From Methylotenera_A sp044222005 (lineage in GTDB: Bacteria > Pseudomonadota > Gammaproteobacteria > Burkholderiales > Methylophilaceae): a stretch of 30,251 bases of DNA. Position numbers and translations under genes: made by a program. How positions within the stretch are numbered: the first letter of the stretch is position 1; each line of letters opens with the position of its first letter. The notes beneath the pieces were generated by a model. It ran no database searches. It had not been told where the DNA came from and was given only the letters and a program-made list of their open reading frames with translations. Below are positions 23,457 through 30,251 of this stretch, one piece after another. Location: positions 1-30,251 of the forward strand of contig JBGANY010000018.1 of the NCBI GenBank assembly GCA_044222005.1, written 5' to 3'.

Positions 23457-24592
23457 ATGAATACTGCATTTAAAGACTTGCTCAAGCCAGCATTAGAATG
23501 GCTGCCAAGCCTGTTGCCAAAAATTGGCAGCAGGCACAGCATTGGCCTTTATGTGGGCCATGACAGGCTTAATCTGGTGCAAATGGAGCAGGCGACAGAT
23601 AACGCCTGTATTCGAGCCATCGCCTCTATTTCTTATCCATGTTCGCGTGATGAATTGTTCCAGCATCCACAAAAACTGAAGGCGTTATTAAATCAGGCTT
23701 ACGCAATGCAGCCATTTAAAGGCAAACACGTGGTTTCATGCTTGCCGGCAGACCAGATCAAGATTATAGCTATACAGAAGGCCAGCCGGATGCCGCGGCA
23801 GTAGTGGCTGAATTACGTGCGCGATTGAAAGATGAACTGGACGGGATGGTGGTTGACTTTATGACATTGCGTCAGGAGGAATCCGATTCTGGCAAGCGGG
23901 ATGCATTAGTCGCGCTGGCCCCGCGCGATAAAGTCGTCGCCTATCTGGATTTGCTGGCCAGTGCCGGTCTTAAGGTCGATGCACTGGATATCGGCCCAGC
24001 CGCATTGACGCGCCTTGTTGTGCATGCCGGTGCGATCCACACGCCGGAGTTCCCGATATTGCCGAATGTATTGCTCATCAATTTTGGTGCCGGGTCCAGT
24101 TTTTTAACGGTGATCTGGGGCCGTCGCCTGATGCTGGACCGTGCCGTGGAATTCTCAGAAAACCGCATATTTTCACGCCTTGCGCAGGTGTTGGAGATGC
24201 CGCAAGAGCTGGCGATGCACTTGCTGTATGAAAAAAACGCGGCGTCAGATACGCAATCACACAATTCGATTGAAACCGATCAAATGGTAACGGAAGTGCT
24301 CAGACCGGAAATGGCGCTGCTGTTGCAGGAAATCAATAAGACTTTAGTCTATATGGCCTCGCGCACACGCGGAAAATCGGTGGACAAGATTTATCTGGCC
24401 GGGCGGGTGGCGCGTTATCCGGGCATTCTCGATTATCTGCGGGAACAGCTGCAAGTTTCTGTGAATGTTTTAGATCCGGTAGAAGTGTTTGCTACTGAAA
24501 AATGCAGATCGCATGATCAGGGCTTGGGAACAATGGCTGGCATTGCGCTGGCGACTGGACTGGCTTTGCGGGGAGTGCCGGAACATGGGTGA
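23457..24592 (+). pseudogene. PilM/MshI-like pilus assembly protein, apparent frameshift
   Basis: Two overlapping frames make up one protein. The first (23457-23804) has the actin-like opening SIGLYVGHDRLNLVQMEQA and ends after VVSCLPADQIKII. The second, usable from about 23769 and formally open from 23738, continues YTEGQPDAAAVVAELRARLKDEL. It then has DALVALAPRDKVVAYLDLL, LLINFGAGSSFLTVIWG and IYLAGRVARYPGILDYL. Adding one base after 23768 would give IKII-S-YTEGQPDAA in a single 378-aa reading frame, so a 1-nt loss is the simplest explanation. PilM/MshI proteins are cytoplasmic ATP-binding partners of PilN in the pilus machine. If the shift is real, the gene is broken or works as two pieces. 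A sequencing error is also possible. Confidence 0.78.
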
Positions 24593-25253
24593 TATGGATC
24601 TGATTCCTGATGATTACCGGCATCATCTTGATTTGCGGCGTGCTGTACACAATTTTATCGCAGCGTGCGTGGTCGTACTGGCTTGTATCGGGTCAATCAA
24701 GATGCTGCTTACTTACCTGATATGGCGTGAAAACGTGCAGGTGGTTCGCCTAGAGCAGCAAGAACAGGTTTTGCAAAACAATAAAAGCAAGACCGAAGAA
24801 TTCCGTCAACAAAAACAAGTGACGGAACAGCAGCTTGCCGTGCTGAATGAATTGCGCGGACGTGATCGCGTAACACTTTTTCTGCAAGCGATAGATAGCG
24901 CTTATGCTGAAGGGGTATGGTTTGATAGCCTGCGTTTTATGCGCCGCAGCAGCACCGGCACCTTGGATAATGTACCCGGCGCGGCCAATACGGGCATTAT
25001 TGTGGTGCCGGCTAATGCTGAAACGCCGCAATCGTTAGAAGTTAACCCTTTGGAAATAAATCATGGTGCCGAGATTGTCGGCCATGCGATGAGCCATTCA
25101 ATGCTGGCAGAATTCATGCGCAAGCTTGGCACACAAGCAAGTGTGGCCGATCTGCGCTTAATCGATACCGGCACAAGGAACTATACGACCATGCAGGTGG
25201 TGGATTTCAATCTGGCCCTGCAGGTAAGCGAGAAAGCGCAGGCGCAGCCATGA
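24585..25253 (+). CDS. PilN/MshI2-like pilus assembly protein
   Basis: This is a 222-aa protein from the ATG at 24585, which has GGGAG 9 nt upstream and overlaps the previous stop by 8 bp. An upstream in-frame ATG at 24489 would lie inside the PilM-like gene. The start MGDMDLIPDDYR resembles the conserved N-terminal motif (xINLLPxxYR) by which PilN binds PilM. One membrane helix follows (about 22-45), then a coiled coil (about 48-90, EQQEQVLQNNKSKTEEFRQQ) and a periplasmic domain. The stop is coupled to the next gene by ATGA. Confidence 0.85.
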   Translation: MGDMDLIPDDYRHHLDLRRAVHNFIAACVVVLACIGSIKMLLTYLIWRENVQVVRLEQQEQVLQNNKSKTEEFRQQKQVTEQQLAVLNELRGRDRVTLFLQAIDSAYAEGVWFDSLRFMRRSSTGTLDNVPGAANTGIIVVPANAETPQSLEVNPLEINHGAEIVGHAMSHSMLAEFMRKLGTQASVADLRLIDTGTRNYTTMQVVDFNLALQVSEKAQAQP

Positions 25254-25834
25254 TGACAAAAGCCATTCAAGCGCTTGGCAAGTTGAATCCACGTCTGGTA
25301 TATGGGCTGATGCTGCTCGTAATTGGTCTGCTGGCCTTTGAGGGCTGGATTTTGCTGCTGCGCAAACCTTATGCTGAATATCAACAGATATTATCCACCA
25401 GAGAGTCGTTGTCATCTTCTTTGCGTCAATCTCCAGATCAGTTAAGCGAGCTGGATAAGCTCGCAAACGAACTCAAACACCTTTCTGAAAAACTTAGCGG
25501 CGAACTGCGCCTGCCGGCCTCCGATGACAAGATGGCTGCGTCATTGATGGAGGCGCTGGACCGCTCGGCTTCAATGCATGATGTGATGCTTGCCAGCGTT
25601 AAACCGAAAGAAAGAAAACAGGTTTCGGTGTTTGAAGAGGTTTCCTTTGAAGTGAGCGCAAAGGGCTCATATCTGCATTTATGCGCATGGATGCTGGATT
25701 TTGCTAAAACCTTGGGCAATAACGCAACGGTTACCGAGTTTGATATGAAATCGGCAGACGAAGGCAGGCAAGTCGCGCTGTCTTTAAACATTGCGCTTTA
25801 TCGGCCGTTAAGACTGAATGAGGTGGCCAAATGA
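25250..25834 (+). CDS. PilO/MshJ-like pilus assembly protein
   Basis: This 194-aa protein has a single N-terminal membrane helix (about 17-36, LVYGLMLLVIGLLAFEGWIL). A coiled coil follows (about 44-90, TRESLSSSLRQSPDQLSELDKLANELKHL), then a periplasmic alpha/beta domain (VSFEVSAKGSYLHLCAWMLDFAK). This is the PilO/MshJ layout, and its place between the PilN-like and PilP-like genes fits. It is thought to link the inner-membrane platform to the secretin with PilN and PilP. It overlaps both neighbours by 4 bp. Confidence 0.84.
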   Translation: MMTKAIQALGKLNPRLVYGLMLLVIGLLAFEGWILLLRKPYAEYQQILSTRESLSSSLRQSPDQLSELDKLANELKHLSEKLSGELRLPASDDKMAASLMEALDRSASMHDVMLASVKPKERKQVSVFEEVSFEVSAKGSYLHLCAWMLDFAKTLGNNATVTEFDMKSADEGRQVALSLNIALYRPLRLNEVAK

Positions 25835-26211
25835 TTAGCACCTTCAATCGCTTGGGGTTTGTGTTGATTACGGTATTTTTTCTACCGCCGGTATTTGCGG
25901 GAGATTCACTCAAACATGATCCGTTTGCACGACCGTTGCTGTCGGCGCCATTGCCAAGCAACACAATCGCCGGAACTGTTGCTGAGGAAGAAATGCCGTG
26001 GAATCCGCAATTAATCGCAGTGATGGTGGCAGGCAAAGATTCACTGGTCAATCTGGATGGCGTGATTATCAGGTTAGGCGAAGAGAACGACGGCTACCGC
26101 CTGGTGCAGGTGCGGGACCGCGAGGCAGTATTCAAAAAAGGCAATAAACGCATTGTGCTGAATATGGAAATGTCGGCCTTACGGAAGAACAAAGAGCGAG
26201 GTGGTGAATGA
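25831..26211 (+). CDS. PilP/MshK-like periplasmic pilus protein
   Basis: This is a 126-aa protein with a signal peptide (about residues 1-23, ending VFA). A Pro-rich spacer (HDPFARPLLSAPLPS) follows, then a small beta domain: WNPQLIAVMVAGKDSLVNLDG, IIRLGEENDGYRLVQV and REAVFKKGNKRIVLNM. This matches the PilP/MshK/GspC homology-region pattern, a connector between the inner-membrane complex and the secretin. There is no lipobox cysteine as in classical PilP, so it is closer to MshK. It overlaps the PilO-like and secretin genes as ATGA. Confidence 0.8.
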   Translation: MISTFNRLGFVLITVFFLPPVFAGDSLKHDPFARPLLSAPLPSNTIAGTVAEEEMPWNPQLIAVMVAGKDSLVNLDGVIIRLGEENDGYRLVQVRDREAVFKKGNKRIVLNMEMSALRKNKERGGE

Positions 26212-27581
26212 TCATGACCAAAATAAAGGTTTATATCGCATTAATAGTCTGTTTGGTAAGCGCAGGTGGCGTTTGCAATGCAGCACCGGCGAGTGCCGGT
26301 AAGCAGGAAAATATCGGTGATCGGGTGACTCTCAATTTTAGGGAATCCTCCATTCAGGAGGTGTTTGATGTGCTTTCGCGCAAAGACAAGGTCAATATCA
26401 TTCTTGGCAAAGGCGTTACAGGTACTGTTTCAGTTAATTTATACAACATTACGGTCAATGAGGCGATTTACCGCGTGGCTGCAGCGGCAGGTTTTGCCGT
26501 GGAATTTAGAAATGGCGACTTTTTTATTCTGGAGCACAAAGAAGCTGGCCTCGAGCATCCGGAAGGAATCATGAAATTACGCACATTCAAGGTGCAGTAT
26601 TCGGATCCCAAACAGGTTGCTGATATTCTAGGCAAATATCTTTCCCGATATGGCAAGGTGACCCCGCTTATTGACCGGAAGATGATCGTGATTGAAGACA
26701 CGCCGGAATTCCTCGAGCGCGCGGGCAAGCTCCTGCTGGAGCTGGACGCGCAGCCGAAACAGGTATTGATTGAAGCCAAAGTGCTGGAGGTCAAGCTGGA
26801 TGATGGCGAGATTTATGGCGTGGACTGGAGCAAAGTTTTCGGTTCTGCCGCTGGCACGCATGGCAGCTTTGGCATCAATGGCCTGGCTGCAGGCAGCGCG
26901 ACGGGCGGCCCAAGCCAGGCCGGTTTTTTCTTCAGCCTGGCGAATAAAAATCTGGAATTGTTTCTTGAAGCGCAATCCACCCGAAATCGTGTGCGGACGT
27001 TATCCACACCCAAGCTGCTGGCGCTGGAAAACCAGGAAGCACGGGTTTCTATAGGCGACAGCACGGGCTACAAGGTGACTACCACGATTAACCAGGTAAC
27101 GACGGAAAGCATCCAGTTTCTGGAGTCCGGGGTCATCCTCAGAGTGACGCCTACCGTAGATCAGCAGGGGCGCGTGTTGCTGAAAGTTCATCCCGAAGTC
27201 AGTTCGGCCACACTTAGCGCAGGAATCCCTTCCAAGAAAAGCACGGAAGTCACCACCGAATTGCTGAGTGAAGATGGACAATCTGTGTTTATAGGCGGAC
27301 TGATTAAAAAAATCAGCAGCAAAGACAAAACCGGCGTGCCTATTCTGGGTGACATCCCCGGTATTGGACGGCTATTCTCTACCACTACTGAAACCATCAA
27401 TAACACAGAAACGGTAGTCATCATCACGCCCAGGGTCATTCAGAACCCGCGTGCGGCAAGTGAATTTACCGATGAAAGTATCGCACAAATTGATCATGCC
27501 GCTGACTTGATTATGGATCACCAGCTGAAACTGGAATCTTCAATTGTGACGGAAAGGTTAAACGCCTCAGAGACACGATAG
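26208..27581 (+). CDS. Outer-membrane secretin, MshL/PilQ-like
   Basis: This 457-aa protein has a signal peptide (about 1-28, ending CNAAPA). An STN/N0 domain (VTLNFRESSIQEVFDVLSRKDKVNIILG) follows, then an N1-type domain (LRTFKVQYSDPKQVADILGKYL). The secretin core carries KQVLIEAKVLEVKLDD and ALENQEARVSIGDSTGYKV, and its late signature VPILGDIPGIGRLFS lies near residues 377-391. It forms the outer-membrane channel for the pilus. At 457 aa it is shorter than PilQ, in keeping with an MSHA-type MshL. It overlaps the PilP-like gene and closes the cluster. ATGs at 26208 and 26214 are both possible. Confidence 0.9.
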   Translation: MIMTKIKVYIALIVCLVSAGGVCNAAPASAGKQENIGDRVTLNFRESSIQEVFDVLSRKDKVNIILGKGVTGTVSVNLYNITVNEAIYRVAAAAGFAVEFRNGDFFILEHKEAGLEHPEGIMKLRTFKVQYSDPKQVADILGKYLSRYGKVTPLIDRKMIVIEDTPEFLERAGKLLLELDAQPKQVLIEAKVLEVKLDDGEIYGVDWSKVFGSAAGTHGSFGINGLAAGSATGGPSQAGFFFSLANKNLELFLEAQSTRNRVRTLSTPKLLALENQEARVSIGDSTGYKVTTTINQVTTESIQFLESGVILRVTPTVDQQGRVLLKVHPEVSSATLSAGIPSKKSTEVTTELLSEDGQSVFIGGLIKKISSKDKTGVPILGDIPGIGRLFSTTTETINNTETVVIITPRVIQNPRAASEFTDESIAQIDHAADLIMDHQLKLESSIVTERLNASETR

Positions 27582-27709
27582 CAGGGCATGCACGGTACAA
27601 ACCCGGATTTATCCCTTTATTTCATCGATTGATTTGCTGTCCATCTTGATATTCTGGCTCTAATTATTAATACATCAGAAGTATAAATTTTGTTCAGGAG
27701 TGCATAAGT
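27582..27709. other. Intergenic gap between the secretin and motA
   Basis: These 128 bp contain no gene. An AGGAG at 27696-27700 serves motA. A TTGATA at about 27652 lies in an AT-rich stretch and could be part of a promoter, but the -10 spacing is poor. No sigma-28 promoter match or terminator was found. Confidence 0.4.
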
Positions 27710-28573
27710 ATGTTTGTCATCATTGGTTATATTGTAATTTGCGGCACAATATTTGGTGGCTATGCCATGGCTGGCGGCCATTTAGGCGGCTTATGGCAAC
27801 CGTTGGAAGTGCTCATGATTTTTGGTGGCGCCATAGGTGCATTTGTTGTTGGTAACGATAACAAAGCCATAAAAGCGACTATGAAAGCGTTGCCCACAAT
27901 ATTTAAAGGCTCTAAATTCACCAAAGCACTTTACATGGATTTGCTTGCGCTGCTGTTTGAAATTTTAGCCAAAATTCGTAAAGACGGCATGATGGCGATT
28001 GAAAACGATATTGAAAATCCGGAAGCCAGTCCGTTATTCAGCAAATATCCCAAGATACTTCACGACCACCATCTGGTGGAGTTTATAACTGACTATCTGC
28101 GCCTGATGGTGTCCGGCAATATGGATGCGTTCCAAGTGGAAAACCTCATGGACAACGAAATTGAAACACACCATATGGAAGGCCATGTGCCAGCCCATTG
28201 TATTTCCATACTCGGTGACGCGTTGCCAGCGTTTGGTATTGTGGCTGCGGTGATGGGCGTGGTGCACACCATGGAGAGTTTGCATTTGCCGCCGAATGAG
28301 TTGGGCGTGCTGATTGGACATGCGCTGGTCGGTACTTTCCTGGGTATCTTGCTGGCCTATGGCTTTATTGGTCCGTTAGCAGGTTTGCTGGAACAAAAGT
28401 TGGAAGAGAGCACCAAAATGTATAACACGGTAAAAGTGACGCTGATTTCAAGCCTTAATGGTTATGCGCCCGCGATCGCGGTGGAGTTTGGCCGCAAGGT
28501 GCTTTATTCAACCGAGCGCCCCGGTTTTGCTGAACTTGAAACGCATGTGAAACAGTCCAAAGCCGGCAAATAA
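27710..28573 (+). CDS. motA: Flagellar motor stator protein MotA
   Basis: This 287-aa protein has the length and layout of E. coli-type MotA. It has two N-terminal helices (FVIIGYIVICGTIFGGYAMAG and PLEVLMIFGGAIGAFVVG). A large cytoplasmic loop carries the charged rotor-contact region (AKIRKDGMMAIENDIENPEAS). Two more helices follow (LGDALPAFGIVAAVMGVVHTM and LIGHALVGTFLGILLAYGFIGPLAGLL). CAGGAG lies 9 nt before the ATG. It is followed 38 bp later by motB. This is a second stator set besides MotC/MotD. Confidence 0.97.
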   Translation: MFVIIGYIVICGTIFGGYAMAGGHLGGLWQPLEVLMIFGGAIGAFVVGNDNKAIKATMKALPTIFKGSKFTKALYMDLLALLFEILAKIRKDGMMAIENDIENPEASPLFSKYPKILHDHHLVEFITDYLRLMVSGNMDAFQVENLMDNEIETHHMEGHVPAHCISILGDALPAFGIVAAVMGVVHTMESLHLPPNELGVLIGHALVGTFLGILLAYGFIGPLAGLLEQKLEESTKMYNTVKVTLISSLNGYAPAIAVEFGRKVLYSTERPGFAELETHVKQSKAGK

Positions 28574-28611
28574 TACCCTACAAACGAAGATAACATCAGA
28601 CGGAGCTTGCA

Positions 28612-29547
28612 ATGGCCGAGGAACGCGCTAGACCGATTATTGTAAAGAAGATCAAGAAAGTCTCAGGCGGACACCACGGTGGCGCCTGGAAAATCGCCTA
28701 TGCCGACTTTGTGACGGCGATGATGGCATTCTTTCTATTGATGTGGTTATTGGGTTCAACCTCCAAAGCGCAAAGAGAAGGCATCGCCGAATATTTTAAA
28801 ACCCCGCTGAAGGTAGCCATGATGGGCGGCCCTGCAGTGGGCGTAACTGATTCGTTGCTTAAAAATACAGGCGGTAAAGACATCACCAAAAAGCAGGGGC
28901 AGGTTAAGCCTGTGGAAGACAAGAAAATTAAAGAAAAAATGGTAGATGTCACGGATGCCAAGCAGGCGCTGGAGAAAGCTGAAGCGGCAAAACTGGAAGA
29001 GCTGAAAAGCAAGATTGAAAAAGCTATCGAAGACAGCCCGGCTTTAAGCAAGTTCAAAAACCAATTGTTACTGGATATTACTTCTGAAGGGTTGCGTGTG
29101 CAGATTGTGGATGAACAGAATCGGGCCATGTTTGCTTCATCCAAGGCGGATATGCAACCCTATGCGCAGCAGATTCTGCGCGAGATCGGCAAGATGCTGA
29201 ATGGAGTTCCCAACAAAATCAGTTTGTCAGGGCACACCGATGCTGTGGCCTATGCAGGCGGCGATAAGGGTTATAGCAATTGGGAGCTTTCGGCAGACCG
29301 TGCCAATGCTTCGCGGCGTGAATTGATCGCAGGCGGCATGGACGAATCCAAGTTGCTGCGTGTGGTGGGATTGGCCTCAGCCTCTTTGTTTGACAAGGAA
29401 AATCCGTTAGACCCCAGCAATCGGCGCATCAGCATCATCGTCATGAATAAGCAGGCAGAAGAAAACGCTTTGCGGGATGATGCTGCAGTTCATCTACCCT
29501 CAACCGCAGACCAGTCGGAGATTGACAAAGCAGTATCGGCACCATAG
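28612..29547 (+). CDS. motB: Flagellar motor stator protein MotB
   Basis: This 311-aa protein has a basic N terminus (RPIIVKKIKKVSGGHHGGAWK) and a membrane helix with the ion-binding aspartate D32 in AYADFVTAMMAFFLLMWLLG, at the same number as in E. coli MotB. A plug-like segment follows the helix, then a Lys/Glu-rich stretch. The OmpA-type peptidoglycan-binding domain has LSGHTDAVAYAGGDKGYSNWELSADRANASRREL and PSNRRISI. GGAG lies 6 nt upstream of the ATG. It pairs with the adjacent MotA. Confidence 0.97.
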   Translation: MAEERARPIIVKKIKKVSGGHHGGAWKIAYADFVTAMMAFFLLMWLLGSTSKAQREGIAEYFKTPLKVAMMGGPAVGVTDSLLKNTGGKDITKKQGQVKPVEDKKIKEKMVDVTDAKQALEKAEAAKLEELKSKIEKAIEDSPALSKFKNQLLLDITSEGLRVQIVDEQNRAMFASSKADMQPYAQQILREIGKMLNGVPNKISLSGHTDAVAYAGGDKGYSNWELSADRANASRRELIAGGMDESKLLRVVGLASASLFDKENPLDPSNRRISIIVMNKQAEENALRDDAAVHLPSTADQSEIDKAVSAP

Positions 29548-29609
29548 TTAAATCATGTTTATCAGATTGATTATTAATTGGTTTGGATCCTGAGGGACTG
29601 GCAAATTAA

Positions 29610-30125
29610 ATGAATAAAAATAATTTCACGGGATTGCGAGCAAAGATGCTGCTGGCTTTGTCAGCAGGTGTGCTGTCATTGTATGTTTTACTATTTTTCT
29701 CTGCGCGAAGCGTGCTGATTGATGGTTATGCTCAGTTGGAGAAAGAAAAAGCTGGGATTCTTCTTAGCAGCGCAATTGGTTTACTTAATGAGCAATCGAA
29801 CCAACTCAGTACCATAGTACGTGATAATGCACATTGGGATGACTTGTACCAATACATGCACAAACAAACCCCTGCTTTTGTTGAATCCAGCTTCGCTGAT
29901 GCCACGCTTGCTAACTTAAAGGTTAATGCTATTTTAATAGTGAATACCAAAGGGGAAACCTTAGTTAAAAAAAGTATTGACTATAGAAGTGGAAAGTCAT
30001 GGCGCATACCAGAATTCATAATGCAGGAGGTTAAGGAAGGTGGCGCATTTATAGACCCATCTAAGAATGATCTGTCAGGCTTATTTTGGACACAACAAGG
30101 CATCTGCATTGTGAATCGCCCCTAA
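29610..30125 (+). pseudogene. CHASE4-type membrane sensor truncated by an IS element
   Basis: This 171-aa reading frame has an N-terminal membrane helix (about 12-32, MLLALSAGVLSLYVLLFFSA). It begins a CHASE4-like extracellular sensor domain with the typical DNAHWDDLY and a later VNAILIVNTKGETLV. It breaks off after GLFWTQQGICIV, where CHASE4 proteins would continue to a second helix and a signalling output (GGDEF, EAL or kinase). The last residues (NRP, stop) come from the IS left end beginning near 30112. The rest of the sensor may lie beyond the IS, outside this window. There is a weak GAGGG ribosome site about 13-18 nt upstream of the ATG. Confidence 0.75.
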
Positions 30126-30137
30126 TGCAGTAGATAC

Positions 30138-30165
30138 TTTTTAGCCTCATAATTGAGGTTAAAAA
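30138..30165 (+). promoter_or_regulatory. Hairpin in the IS leader before the transposase start
   Basis: An inverted repeat, TTTTTAGCCTCA / TGAGGTTAAAAA with TAAT between, pairs almost fully (one G.T pair). It sits 10 bp upstream of the transposase ATG and next to its ribosome site AAGGAG. It may dampen read-through expression of the transposase from outside promoters. Confidence 0.55.
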
Positions 30166-30175
30166 GGAGCATTAG

Positions 30176-30251
30176 ATGAGCAGCAAACGATTCACAGAAG
30201 AATTTAAGCTAGAAGCCATTAAATTAATCACTGAGCGGCAATATTCAATTG
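30176..30251 (+). CDS. IS3-family transposase OrfA, N-terminal fragment (3' truncated by window)
   Basis: An ATG after AAGGAG begins MSSKRFTEEFKLEAIKLI followed by TERQYSI up to the window edge. KRFTEEFKxEAxKLxxER is the typical opening of the helix-turn-helix OrfA of IS3-family elements. OrfA binds the terminal repeats, and the catalytic OrfB would normally follow by frameshifting. Only 25 residues are visible. Confidence 0.8.
   Translation, partial: MSSKRFTEEFKLEAIKLITERQYSI

Larger units (their letters stand above)
30112..30251 (+). mobile_element. IS3-family insertion sequence, left end (continues past window)
   Basis: The preceding sensor reading frame is cut at about 30112, where a TGAATCGCCCC-type terminal sequence begins, and an IS3-like orfA starts at 30176. 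The exact boundary is a judgement from where coding similarity stops. The right end and target-site duplication are outside the window. Confidence 0.65.

Overview
The window looks like the chromosome of a motile, flagellated betaproteobacterium. The clues are an FlhDC master regulator, a pseudomonad-style flhB-flhA-flhF-flhG-fliA-motC-motD operon, a second motAB stator pair, and several cyclic-di-GMP proteins. Methylophilaceae (Methylotenera/Methylophilus-like) is my best guess from overall protein character, but it is inference. I saw no tRNA, rRNA or CRISPR array.

Layout. (1) 1-1245, + strand: the 3' part of a GGDEF-EAL cyclic-di-GMP enzyme, convergent with (2) 1265-9056, - strand: flhB, flhA, flhF, flhG, fliA, motC and motD, tightly packed with overlapping starts and stops. 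(3) 9057-9722: a 666-bp AT-rich divergent region with a near-perfect sigma-28 promoter pointing towards flhD and a perfect 17-bp inverted repeat. (4) 9723-11564, + strand: flhD, flhC and a membrane-anchored SAM methyltransferase. (5) 11788-27581, + strand: a 16-kb MSHA/type IV-pilus-like gene cluster. It opens with its own signalling genes (sensor kinase, single-domain response regulator, GAF/HD-GYP phosphodiesterase). An extension ATPase follows that fuses a STAS domain to a cyclic-di-GMP-binding MshEN domain. Next come a platform protein, a main pilin, three minor prepilins, an 803-aa tip-like prepilin carrying a Kelch propeller nested inside a DNRLRE domain, PilM/N/O/P-like proteins and a secretin. 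(6) 27710-29547: motA and motB. (7) 29610 to the end: a CHASE4-type sensor cut off by an IS3-family element that runs out of the window.

The genes point to linked control of swimming and surface attachment. FlhDC and FliA govern flagella, with two stator sets. Cyclic-di-GMP made or degraded by the GGDEF-EAL and HD-GYP proteins could be read by the MshEN domain of the pilus ATPase. The pilus cluster holds two apparent frameshifts. A perfect 46-bp tandem duplication throws the main pilin out of frame at its prepilin leader, and a 1-nt loss splits the PilM-like gene. Either the pilus is decaying or switched off, or the pilin duplication is a reversible on/off switch. Two further points stand out: FlhG keeps its FlhF-activating motif but has lost the Walker A motif, and the Kelch-in-DNRLRE prepilin has an unusual architecture.
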